Source: Cryptomeria japonica (lineage: Eukaryota; Streptophyta; Pinopsida; Cupressales; Cupressaceae). From it: DNA of 64,000 nucleotides. Where the stretch lies: the NCBI RefSeq assembly GCF_030272615.1, contig NC_081410.1, positions 145,634,349 through 145,698,348 of the forward strand, given 5' to 3'. Both the position numbers and the translations under genes were made by a program. Below are positions 35,319 to 46,219 of the stretch, one piece after another. The notes under the pieces were generated by a model. The model did not search any database. It was not told the origin of the DNA and saw only the letters and a list, made by a program, of their open reading frames with translations. The first letter of the stretch is position 1. Each line of letters starts with the position of its first letter.

Positions 35319-36178
35319 TGTTGGAATCCAAGAACACTAAGAGGGGGGGGGGGGGGTGAATCAGTGTTCTACCAGAATGATCAATTTTAACCTTATTATA
35401 ACATGCATTCACCAACCGGTAAACCGATACATATATAATTGAAAGAAGTAAAACAATCAATAAGCCAATAACACAAATGAATACCATAACGCAAAAAAAC
35501 CACAGTGGGATTTGTGACCCATAATATCAATCCATTGGCCATATGAAAAGATATTACAAAATATGGGGGCCTGCACATGCAGGAAGGCTTACAGCCTAGA
35601 GCACACTACTCATCACAAAAGAGTCTCATTGACTACAGTCACTTTGAATAAGAAAACATAAAATTGAACTCATATAACGCATCTACTATGCCTGATTGAG
35701 TTTCGGTTCTTGCTCTGACTGTTTCGGTTTTGAAACCCTAAACCCTTACTGGAATAACCTCTTACATAAACTTTGTATTACAATCATTACAATTATCTCT
35801 CACATTTCTCTCCTTATTACATATCACAAAATGATCTAAATAACTGACCTATATACCCTTTACAATCATTCATGCCTTATGTCGACTTACATCAATAATT
35901 ACAAAATGAATATACATGTCGGCCCAATTACATATATACATAAATATCAAAATGAATTTTCAATTGTCGGATCTCCCAAAATGATTTCGGCCTCCTATAC
36001 CGGTATCTTGATAAAGTCACGTCGGCCTGCAATGTCGGTACCCATAGAATCCTTCCTATCGGTGTTGGTGCCGGTGAAATGTCTGTCGATAAACAACCAA
36101 ACCAAGGAATGAAAGCTGGAACATGTTGCCATCAATGGAAACATATGAAACCAATCAAATGAGCAACAATTTACAACT
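35319..36178 (-). repeat. 3' LTR of element B
   Basis: 860 bp. It is a direct repeat of 41110-42009 with a ~34-bp deletion near 35490 and scattered substitutions. Near the end (minus sense) it carries an uninterrupted run of 14 or so C residues (G on +, 35343-35356), longer than in the other copy. Confidence 0.92.
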
Positions 36179-36360
36179 ATCTCCCCCTTTGGCATTGATG
36201 GCAACACTCATGTGAAAAATGATATTGGTTTCCATCTGTCGGTTTCACCCTGAGACTGCTCCCCTTGAGCTAAATATCCATCTGTGATCATGATTTGAAC
36301 AAAATACTCCATACCTCCCGATGTCAAGAATATATTTTTCACCTATACCTCCCCCTTTAA
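36179..36360 (-). other. two polypurine tracts of element B
   Basis: CCAAAGGGGGAGAT (36179-36192, minus) abuts the 3' LTR, and TTAAAGGGGGAG is at 36349-36360. Both follow a GCCATCAATG- or GGCATTGATG-type phrase, as in elements A and C. Confidence 0.8.
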
Positions 36361-36433
36361 CATCAATGCCAAAAAATATGAAAAACCAGGACGAAGAATG
36401 AAAGTCTGTACAAAGAATGTGTCCCAAAACATC

Positions 36434-39400
36434 TTACCGAAACTGAATATACTTGAAAATTTCCAGATAGGCTTTCTCCAAAAGCTCTAGATAAGTATCC
36501 CAACTTGATTTGAATGTGTTGGAAATAGATACAAGTCCACTAAGCATATGAGCATATGACTCTTTATCCTTAAGCTCTACTGGTGTGGGCTTACCAACCA
36601 AATCAATGCATTCCTTATTATGTACACTCAATGAGTCCAAATTGGGACTCACCAATCCTCTGAGACCTCTAGCTCTCCTTATTATTTTATCTTTATCCCT
36701 TTCAAGAGCTGAAACTTGAGCTTCGAATACCAAAATATGACCATCAATAGATGTAGTCAAAGAATTTGAGCCATCAAAAGAATTGACTATACCTTCAATC
36801 TTCTCCTGACAATCCTTAATCCCTTTATCTATATTTGTTGTAAGTAAACCTATGTTACAACATACTCTGTAAATATTAGTACATTTCCTTAAGGCATTAT
36901 CAATCAAATTCAATTTATCAGTAATCTCTTTCTTCTTCGATTCAATCATTTGATCAAATGTAGCTCTCTTAGCTTGTGTAAATCTCTCCAATGCCTATCG
37001 ATTAGATATCTGTTGTAAAGATTGAAAATCCTTAGAAATGTGCTTTGTGATTATTTTAATCTCCATGGATGGGCTTGCTCCTTTTTCAAAGTGGCACTCT
37101 GGGACAAGTCTATGCAAAATTCGGATTGATTGATCAATAATTCCTTTGTCCACAGATCCTTCCTTCATCATCTTCTGTGCAACCATCATCATGACCTCAG
37201 TAGAACTCATCTCAGTTATGCTTTTCTGCTTCACCAAGGATGTGTCAATTGACAACAATGATGTTGTCACTACCGGTTCCTTGTCAGATTCCTCTCCCTT
37301 CTCATCTGATGGTTTATTAATTTTCATAACTTCCTCTTTTGCACCGGTGGCTTCGCCACTTGGTGCAGTACCAGTTACTGGCGGTTCCTCCTTATGAACT
37401 ATGTCCTCAACCTGTACATTTTGATCCGGAGGAATACTGTCGTCAACATTTGTAACTTGTACACTCCGTGATTCTTTTGGTATACCTACCTTAGCTGATA
37501 TCACCTATGTGTCCTGTACATTAGATTCTACCGGGGGCTCTACATCCAATGCCTTATTATCCTTCAAAATTGTAGATGAGGTACCTACTATACCTTTGCC
37601 TTTCCCTTCAACTGAGATGTTTGTAGTATCTGTTTTGTCCTTCAATGAAGTGTAGAAACCAGGGTTTTCAACAAAGAATTGAACCCATGCCTTGTAGGTC
37701 TCACTGATTATCTCATTTACCCTACCTAACATAAGACTGACTATCATGTGCTTGCTTTGAAATATTTTCCTGTCTGCAACCTCAAGTGTCATATCTAACT
37801 TCTTTGGAGTAATGGACCCATAGTTAGTTAAAAATTCTTGAATCTTTATATGCTTATCCTCCTCCATAGATGATAATCTCCTAACATCTAGGTTGTCATA
37901 TAGTTGTGTCAGTTTTTACCTTTCAATTTCCAACAAAGCTTTCTTATATATATCCAAATACAATAAAACTACCTCCTCAACTTCTCTCTACTCATCATCA
38001 TCTAAATGCTCCTAATAGAATTGTCCATTTTTCAACATACCATCCTTAGTGATCTCATCTACCAATTCTGCACAAGTTTTATGTGGAATAATAGTTACAT
38101 TACCGGATACAATTGCAAGGTCTGTGTCACCCATCTTCTTTCTTCTTTCAGTACCGGATGGAGTAGAAGGTGTTTGAGATATTTCCTTCGGAGCTCTTTT
38201 CTTTACCGGTACCTTGATTGTGACTTTGCTTACCGGTTGCTTCCTTGTTTCCTCCTTAGACTCTTCACCTTTCTTCCTCAATGCCCTCTTAAATACTAAA
38301 GGTGTGTCATCTTCAGTTCTAGAGTCTGATGGAATAGGCTCAATGAAGACTTCAGGCTCTTTCCTCTTCCTTCCTTTTTTTGGAACAACATCCATTAAGG
38401 CCTTGATTTCTTGAGATACTTGTTCAACAAATTTGTTGGCCTTGTCTTTCTATTTCTCCCTCTTCTTCCGGTTAAATTCAGTTTGAACCTCTTGCTTCTT
38501 CAGTTCTGCAGTACCAAATGATTTCTCAACTTCATCAATAGGTGCATCAATTAACATATTTTCATAAGCATCCAAAATTTGAGCATCAACCTCATAACCC
38601 ATTTCTTCTATCCATATCTTTTAGGGTTTGACTGCTTCCATTAATGTTTCATCCTTTTAACCATAAAGAAGATCTTGGTTGAATATTTCTCAACAATTTG
38701 CTTAGGAACCCTCTCTCTAGATTTCATTGCCTTCTGGAATACCTTGAAGTAACCCCAAACCTTACCATCTCACTGATTAGCCAGAGCAGCAATAAATTGT
38801 TTCAGTTATCTGCCTATCGAGATATCAAATGCCCACTGTCTCTTCCCAAAACCAAGAGTTTCATTAATGAAAAATAGCATCAAACAGACAATAAGATTCC
38901 CATACTAGAATGTCCCCTTTTCTCTCCTTTGATCTTTCCTAGGTTAATTAATAATTCATCTAACATCCATCCACAGAGATCTAACTTCTCATTATCCCTC
39001 ATTATCTTATGTGCGACATAGATGTAGGAGATAGAAACAAAATTGAGACGATTGGATTGAGTTATCTTATACCCAATTATCATCCCTCCAAATCTGACGT
39101 CTCTATCAATGATGGTACTAACCCTCATCGATTGTCGGTCTAAAGTTGTGCCAATGAGTTTGTTAACCTGATCATTAGAAATATTTTTCTCCAAATGCTG
39201 ACCAATCTGTGACAAACTGGTGATGGCCCTAATGGCCTCCTTCATCATCTTATAAGGTCTATCCAACCAGATGAATTATCCATGCACTCTTCTCAAAACA
39301 TATCTGACGATCTCATCTTCAAATTCAGGGATATCCAAAATGCCAGTAAACCCTAGATCCTCAATGTGCTTGTACTCAGGCTTGATCTTTCTAGAGTCTC

Positions 39401-39647
39401 CCATCAACTCGCTCATATACATGCTCTTGATGTCACTGGTACCCAAATCCTCAATGTGGTAGTGAATATATGCTTTGACGTCTTCCACATATACAACTCC
39501 TTCCAGAACACGAGAAAATGTGCCAACCGAATCATCCAAGGTGGAAATATGCGGACATTGCTTGAAAATTGGCCTAGGACGATCCTTAACCTCAACAACA
39601 GTAGGATTTTTAATAAAAGTAGGTGCAGAGGATGATCCCGCTTCCAT
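36434..39647 (-). pseudogene. second frame (ORF2) of element B, function unknown
   Basis: It starts MEAGSSSAPTFIKNP at 39647 and runs about 3.2 kb with some single-codon stops (39276, 37505, 36995) and at least one frame change around 38400-38880. In order: an N-terminal part with KIKPEYKHIEDLGF and YVLRRVHG; a mixed alpha-type region with GYKITQSNRLNFVS and KIMRDNEKLDLCG; a basic stretch KKGRKRKEPE (38390) with Lys/Arg-rich repeats; an acidic Pro/Thr/Glu-rich linker (37500-37200); and a helical C-terminus (to 36434). It matches no enzyme I recognise. The N-terminal half aligns with C's frame (KIKPEYSILEKKKL, ILSRVHG, GYQTFSASKINYVS, DASFDLCTG). A loose likeness to 'putative plant transposon protein' regions is a guess. 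In-frame decay by point mutations suggests it was once translated. Confidence 0.75.
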
Positions 39648-40172
39648 GATGAATTTTTTGATAAATACCTGAGAAATGGTTGTCGGTGAAACCCTAAAGA
39701 ACTCTTTCGATCATTGGTGGAATCGTTGAAAAAGATATCTTATTGTACTGAATCACCTTAGACTCACTTTGAATCACTCTTAATTGCTCTGAATGCAAGG
39801 TGATTAGAAATGAAGTGGATTCAACCTTTTAACCTCCAAGAAACCCTAATCCGTCATTGATATGAATGACTTCTGGTGAAACATACCGAATCTCGGTCAA
39901 ACATCTCCATGCCGGATAAACATTCCCAATGTCTGGAACATCTTCTGGAACTCCTTCCCAGGGCATATGCAATAGTATCATGAATTTTGCCTACCCCTAA
40001 GGCATCTGCCTCGATTATCGGATGAGCTTCCTACCGGTGGAGGAGCAACCTCCTCTGTCGGTTGAGTAACCAGAGCATTCCCATCTGCTGATTGATCATC
40101 TGAATTCCTGACCCATTTCTTGATATGATCTTGTTGGATTTCATTGACCTTCTCTTTCCCTTTATCATTTGA

Positions 40173-41090
40173 TCAATCATTTTTAACTGGTGGATTTTTG
40201 CTTCTATAGAACTTAGCTATGTGTCCAATCTTGTTGCATGCATAACATGTAACACTGTTATTTTGAATTGCTTTGCTAAAATCGGTATAATTGCTTGACC
40301 TGCACTGATTAGCCATATGGCCAAATTTTCCACATGCATAACACTTAACATTCATTATGCAATTTTCTTTCTTATGACCATACTTATTGCATTTAGAACA
40401 TTGACCGAGAGTAGAATTATAGTTTTGATTTTCTCTATTTCTACATTGCCTAACCATGTGACCAAATTTATTACAAACAAAGCATCTACCATTAAATTTG
40501 TAAGAATTAAGCTTCCTTACCAGTGTCTTTTGGTTCTGATCTTCATTAGCAGTATCGAAGCTTTGACCTTGTTCAAATCCAAGTCCACTAGAATCTCCAT
40601 TTTGTCTTTGACTTTTCAATAATTCATCAAGTTGTGCTGAATTAACCTTGAATTTGTCCTTGTACTCACTTGCAATAGCCAAATCATCTCTTAGAATTAT
40701 CATTTGTCTTTCAAGTTCTTGTTCATTGCTTTGAGATTGCACTAAATCAGTTCTCAACATATCATTTTCATGAACCAACTGGATGCATTCTTCAGATCTA
40801 TCTTTCAGAGATTCTCCTGACTTAGTTTCTGACATCTTTCATTAAGGGCATCTTTCTCTTTATTATCCTGATTTTGCAAAAGTTCCTTCCTCCTAACTTG
40901 AACAGATGACAACCTCTCCTATAGGATAAGAATGAATACCTTGGCATAATTCAATTCATCTTGTAACTTCAAGTTCTTCATCCTTTCAGCATCATAATCT
41001 TCAAGTGCTACCTCAAGTTGTCTCTCCATACTCATATCCATGGATTTTAGATTCAGGATCTCCCTCAAGCTGTTAAACTTCCTTCGAGGC
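40173..41090 (-). pseudogene. coiled-coil/CCHC gag of element B
   Basis: Coding starts soon after the primer site (MDMSMERQLEVALEDYDAERM, about 41040). It continues as a coiled coil to LDELLKSQ..GLGFEQGQ (40630-40560) and ends in four zinc knuckles: CFVCNKFGHMVRQC, CSKCNKYGHKKENC, CYACGKFGHMANQC and CYACNKIGHIAKFY. The last Cys of the fourth is Tyr. CCHC knuckles bind RNA in packaging. The globular N-terminal domain usual in copia gags is absent: nothing of that kind lies between primer site and coiled coil. There is a stop near 40920 and a frame change near 40830. The frame 40835-40173 (220 codons) is open. Confidence 0.85.
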
Positions 41091-41095
41091 ACAAG

Positions 41096-41107
41096 GCTTT
41101 GATACCA
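41096..41107 (-). other. primer-binding site of element B
   Basis: TGGTATCAAAGC on the minus strand is one base from the iMet-complementary sequence and two bases from the LTR edge. Confidence 0.85.
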
Positions 41108-41109
41108 AT

Positions 41110-42009
41110 TTTTGGAATCCAAGAACACTAAGAGGGGGTGGTGAATCAATGTTCTACTAGAGTGATCAATTTTAACCTTAGTATAACATGCATTCACCAA
41201 CCGGTAAACCGGTACATATATAATTGAAAGAAGTAAAGCAATCAATAAGACAATCACACAAATGAATACCATAACACAGATAATTATACGTGGAAAACCT
41301 CAAAGAGGAAAAACCACAGTGGGATTTGTGACCCACAATATCAATCCACTGGCCATATGAAAAGATATTACAAAATATGGGGGCCTACACATGCTTCTTA
41401 CAACCTAGAGCACACTGCTCATCACAAAAGAGTCTCACTAACTATAGTCACTTTGAATAAGAAAACATAAAACTAAACTCATATAATGCATCTGTTATGC
41501 CTGATTGAGTTCCGATTCTTGCTCTGAATGTTCCGGTTCTAAAACCCTAAACCCTTACTGGAATAACCTCTTACATAAACTTCACATTACAATCATTACA
41601 ATTATCTCTCACATATTTCTCCTTATTACATATCACAAAATGATCTAAATAATTGACCTATATACCCTTTACAATCTTTCATGCCTTATGTCGGCTTACA
41701 TAGATAATTACAAAATGAATATACATGTCGGCCCAATTAAATATATACATAAATATCAAAATGAATTGCCGATTATCGGATCTCCCAAAATGGTGTCGGC
41801 CTCCTATGCCGGTATCCTGATGAAGTCATGTTGGCCTGCAATGTTGGTACCCATAAAATCCTTCCTACAGGTGAAGATACCTGTCGGTGCCGATGTCGGT
41901 GTCGGTGAAGTGTCTGTCGGTAAACAACCAAACCAAAGAATGAAAGCCGAAACATGTTGCCATCAATGACAACATATGGAACCAATCAAATGCATGTCAA
42001 TTGCCAACA
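41110..42009 (-). repeat. 5' LTR of element B
   Basis: 900 bp. On the minus strand it starts TGTTGGCAATTG and ends GGATTCCAAAA, where the terminal CA has mutated. The right flank is the target duplication GATAG at 42010-42014. Confidence 0.92.
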
Positions 42010-42014
42010 GATAG
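42010..42014. repeat. right target-site duplication of element B
   Basis: GATAG, identical to 35314-35318. One copy is the original base set of element D's protease gene. Confidence 0.9.
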
Positions 42015-42400
42015 TAAGAGAATCTGGTTTAATAAGAGACATGTCCACATTAATCTTATGCCATAATTTAATGCTACAAACATTAAGGCCATAGCCATTG
42101 ACAACAAAGGTTCTTATTATAGCATTACCAATTATAAGGACAACAATCATAAGAGGACCATATTGATGTTGGATATCATGAGAAGGCAACTCATCTTGTG
42201 TACATACAATTTGAGCTTTGGGTATTGTCATGGAGTTAATCAAAGAAGCCATATTATTAGGTGTCACTATGGGTGGGACATCTAAACTTTTTAAAGAATC
42301 TTGTAACATTCCATGATGAGTGGACTAAGTTTGAATCAAATCCCAAAGAGATATCTTGGCAGGAGTAGCTTTAAGTTGTTCAATAAGGTCATACTCTTTA
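42015..42400 (-). pseudogene. retropepsin of element D, N-terminal half
   Basis: The minus strand reads KEYDLIEQLKATPAKIS (about 42395), then LQDSLKSLDVPP, then YGPLMIVVLIIGNAIIRTFV and VNGYGLNVCSIKLW. The last is the active-site region; the catalytic Asp position is Asn (AAT at 42097-42099), so the protease would be inactive even without element B. The frame leads straight into the GATAG duplication and resumes at 35313. Confidence 0.85.
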
Positions 42401-42534
42401 CCAAGAGTTTGTGATATATGAGGTGCTTGTGGAAAAATAGGTTGAGACGCAAGAAGTGAAGAAGGAATAATTGGAGGAGGATTAAGTTGCCTATTGTTTT
42501 GCGTATTAGATGTGTGAGCAAATGAATTGTAACT

Positions 42535-44170
42535 CTATTGGGTGATTTGTTTAGCATACTCATAAGAGCTCTTAGTAGGATAAGCTCCTTGCACAGTAAT
42601 AATTGGTTTATTAGGAGTGCAAAAGGAATCATTACTATAACCAATTTGAACCACAAAGAGAGGCTTGTTTACAGGTTGAGAATTTGGAGAAGGACTAGCA
42701 CCTTGAACTATGAAGAGGGGTTTATTAGGTGTTTCATAACCATTCAGATGTATCATATTGATCAAAGATGGTTTAGGAATATCAAACCCTTGTGACCTAA
42801 TGTCATTCCCTTGCTCCAAGGCATCCTTATGAATTTTAGAAGAAGGATGAACACCATTCGTATGATAAAGATTATTGAAAGAAGTGTTGATAGTCTCTTC
42901 TTGCACCAAAATTTTATCATAGATAGGATCAATTTTGGGAGATAGACTAGAAGTAGGCATTAATGTTTCATCTCTAGAGGTAAATTTATTGAAAGAGGGT
43001 ATAGTGTTAGTAGGAAATATCACATCATCCTCTATCACCAAAGGATCTACATGGGAGAGGGACTCTTTAGGAGAAGGATCGACATTACTCTTCAAAGTTT
43101 CATCCTTGAGAGGAAGATCTTTGAAAGAGATGTTAACAATCTGTTCTTGAACTAGGGTATCCTTATGAGTAGGACCAAGTTTGGTAAGGGGGAGAACATG
43201 AATATGTATCAATGTTTCATCCTTGGAGGGAATTTTATTGAAATTAATAGAAGGTGAGGTGTTATTAAGGGAGTTGTCAATCATATCACCCTCTTTTATC
43301 GTGATGTCATCTTCTTTGACCAATGTATTCTTATGAGGGAGGGAAATAGTAAGAGAGTAACCAACATCATTCTTCAAAGGTGCACCTCAAAGAGGGAGAT
43401 CATTGAGAGAGCTGCTAAAAATGTCTTTTTGCACGATGATGTCCCCATTGTCAAGGCCAATTTTGGGAGAGGTAAGCACATTGTTTTTTAATGCTTTGTC
43501 CTTAGAAGGGAGAACATTAATACATGTGTTGTTGAAATCATCCTCTTGCCTCAAAAATGTCTTTAATAGGATCTTTAGGGGAGAGAGCATTAAGGAAATT
43601 ACTTATAATTTCATCTTCTTCTTCCAAAATATCTTTATGAATAATACAAGCTTTAGGAAAAGGACCAGCATAACTCATTAATGCTTCATCTCTAGTGGGA
43701 ATTTTATTGAAATCAAAAGAGGGTATGCTATCACTAGGAAAAGTATGGACAATACCATCTTCTTGCACTGCATGGTCCTCATGAGGGAAGTACTTTTTAG
43801 GAGAAAAATGAACATCATTCTTAAAAGATTCAAACTTAGGAAGGAGATCTTTAAGAGAAGTTTTCATAACCTCATGTTGCACTAATGTGCCCCCATTGGC
43901 AAGACCAAATTTGTGAGAAGATATAAATTAATGTCTATCAACATTTTTTGTCTAAGAGAAGTATCATGTATGGAAGGAAAGGTAACATTAATAAAGATGT
44001 TTATAATATCATCCTCTTCCTCTAAGATAGTTTCATAGGAGATGCACATTTTAGGAGAAATATCAACATCACTCTTCAAATCTTCATCCTTAGAACATGG
44101 GAGAGTTTTGAAGGAATTGTTAACAATTCTTATTTGCACTAAAATGTTCTCAAGAATAGGAGGATCTTTA
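42535..44170 (-). pseudogene. repeat-rich gag-position frame of element D
   Basis: Minus-strand frames 44139-43882, 43882-43538, 43590-43387 and 43377-42535 form one degenerate array. It alternates FNKIPSKDETL-type and SPKxGPIHKDxLVQEDDI-type segments, giving an imperfect unit of about 120-130 bp repeated roughly ten times. The protein is acidic and polar and unlike known gags. The distal end (42800-42535) has a different short repeat, PNKPLFVVQ(I/G)xYS, three to four times. Frameshifts separate the open pieces. It occupies the place of gag between primer site and protease. Confidence 0.65.
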
Positions 44171-44530
44171 AGAGAGGACTAAATTGAAACAAGGAGACAA
44201 ACCCATTACCACATCTATAAAAGGAATGTGTTATGCCAATACTTTTTCAACATAGAGAACAATTTTCAATTTGTATGATGTCTTCACTAATGCAAGCACT
44301 CTAGATTTATGTAATTTGATGATATCTAAGAGTGCAAAGTATTCCCAAATCAAATAAATAATCCAAATTAAGCAATGCACAAGTTCAATTTTGAATTTGA
44401 AAATTAGGGTTTTAATGAAATTAACCTCTATTTTAAAAACAAATTCCAAGGAAATCAAACTTGTAAATGAATACTTGAATTTAAAATTGCATAAATACTT
44501 AGATTTGAGAACATAAATCAGAATGAAAGG
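44171..44530 (-). other. leader region of element D
   Basis: AT-rich stretch between candidate primer site and first repeat-rich frame. No gene was seen. Confidence 0.5.
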
Positions 44531-44550
44531 TTTTCATGTCGGTTTCACCA
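44531..44550 (-). other. candidate primer-binding site of element D
   Basis: TGGTGAAACCGACATGAAAA on the minus strand starts three bases after the LTR end (TAACA) with the TGG expected opposite a tRNA CCA end. It is not the iMet type. I cannot assign the tRNA. Confidence 0.5.
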
Positions 44551-44553
44551 AAA

Positions 44554-46219
44554 TGTTATGCATAAAAATGGAACCAAGTGACTAAGACCTAATCCCACTC
44601 TCATACACACATTGGAATACAAAAGAGCCTAGGGAGATATCTCACTTTGACTACTTCTTGTAGAGAAAAGAGAGTCAAGGAATATCTCGTAGGGTTTCTA
44701 TTTCTTTTCCATAATGAAGAGTAGATATGCAAAATATGATGCCACAATCAACTATGCTAGGAGATGAGAAATGAAGCATACATAAACTGAAAAATACAGA
44801 TTATGTCCAAACTGTAACTGAGACACTGAAAGAAGAACTGATAATTGGATTTAGAGGTGCACCTGCTACTGAAAAATTAGGTAAAACTGGGCAGGACAAG
44901 GGTGCCATGCCCTGGTCCCTATCTGGACAAGAAGCTAGAACTCTGGATCTGGGATCCTAAGGGCCTGAAATGCAGAACTACCACAAAACTGCAAAACTTT
45001 GTGGACCAAGATGCCATGCCTTGGTCCTGTTCCAGGGTGCCACACCCTGGTCCCTGTAAACTGAGACCAAATTATGAGGTCAGGTCTATGTCTGTGTCTT
45101 CCGTCAGTTTTGATAGTCATGCATGCGCCAGATTCCTATACCTACACCTGCAACTTGAAAAAGGGTCTCTAGGTGGCTATATAGGGTTTTGCCTTAGTCA
45201 AACCCCTTGTTTTGGTGATTTCCACCTCCACAAATAGCCAATAATATACTAAAAATGTGTGTGCAATAATCTTGTGTGTATGCAAGATCCTAAATGAACA
45301 AGAAAGTAAATCTATAGGTCTACCCTACACTTTGGAGAGTAAATCCTAAATGAGTGTAAATGTAAATGTAAATACTTCAAATCAAAAATACAATAATGGA
45401 TCTAAAACATGAATGTAAATCTGAAAATGAATGATATGAAACTCATACAAAAACATGAAAATAATATAAACCATACGTAACCCTAAGGGAGAGATACAAG
45501 CCAATCAACAGCCAGTGATCTCCTATTATTCTTCAATGTCTTCAAAGCTCCTAATTGATGTTGAAAATGATTGATGAAGGCTTGATAAATGCTCTATTTG
45601 TTGATTGTAGACTCCACAAAACCTGCACTCTCACTTCATAAGAGGCTTCTTCAATTGCTAGCGAATCAGATCCTTCAAATGAGGAAAGGAAAAGCTATAT
45701 GTATGAAACCCTAACTTTGTTTTGGGTCATAGGACAACCTAGAAATGATATTTTTCGCCAATTTACTGGATTTAAACATTAAAATACCGCAAAAATATGC
45801 TCCCGAAATTTGGGGAGAAAAAGTCGGGACTAGGTAGCTAGCTACCTGGTTCAACCAACTTTTTGTCAAATTTTTGGGGAAGCAAGATATTGTGATTTTA
45901 GAGCTAATTCTAAGAGCATGTGGAAATTTGAGGCATCTAGATATGTGAAATTGGTCTTTGAAGGTCTAAATAGGACATAATTAGGGTATTTGATGAAATG
46001 ATTTATTGGAGGAATAAAATAAAAATGGGCACACTTAATGTAAAGGGCTCAATTTTATGATGTGTAGAGTGATGAAAGAAGACATTAGATTTAATTAAAC
46101 TAATTAATTAAATGCTTAAAGGGAATTTTAAATGCTAGATGCAAGCACACTAAGGTGGGTGCTAACCTAAGTGTGTAATTGTATCACCCAATTAAGGGTG
46201 TACAATTTACGACGCTACA
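44554..46219 (-). repeat. 5' LTR of element D
   Basis: 1666 bp, starting TGTAGCGTCG and ending TTATGCATAACA on the minus strand. It has a TATA-like CCTATATAGCC near 45177-45190 and palindromic GGACCAAGATGCCATGCCTTGGTCC-type motifs around 44900-45060. Confidence 0.85.

Larger units (their letters stand above)
35319..42009 (-). mobile_element. element B: non-autonomous copia-type LTR element with a novel second frame
   Basis: 6.7 kb with a perfect 5-base duplication GATAG. On the minus strand it has 5' LTR (42009-41110), iMet-type primer site, coiled-coil/zinc-knuckle gag, a long second frame of unknown function, two polypurine tracts and the 3' LTR (36178-35319). No protease, integrase, RT or RNase H occurs in any frame. 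The structure and the protein content match element C, which sits at an unrelated site with its own duplication. Both were therefore mobilised as whole units. Confidence 0.92.
31225..46219 (-). mobile_element. element D: Ty3/gypsy without RT, host of element B
   Basis: Direct LTRs lie at 44554-46219 (5') and 31225-32721 (3', cut by element A). On the minus strand the interior holds a candidate primer site, a repeat-rich gag-position frame, a Tat-type retropepsin and a G-patch-like segment, then about 1.5 kb of non-coding purine-rich sequence and the polypurine tract. No RT, RNase H or integrase is present between G-patch and tract, so D was either non-autonomous or has lost pol. Element B splits the protease. 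Without B the interior is about 5.1 kb. Confidence 0.85.

Noticed and set aside
35077-35487. 136-codon minus frame joining a hydrophobic start to the protease of element D
   Set aside because: The first part is LTR sequence of element B. The fusion is created by the insertion and spans the GATAG junction.
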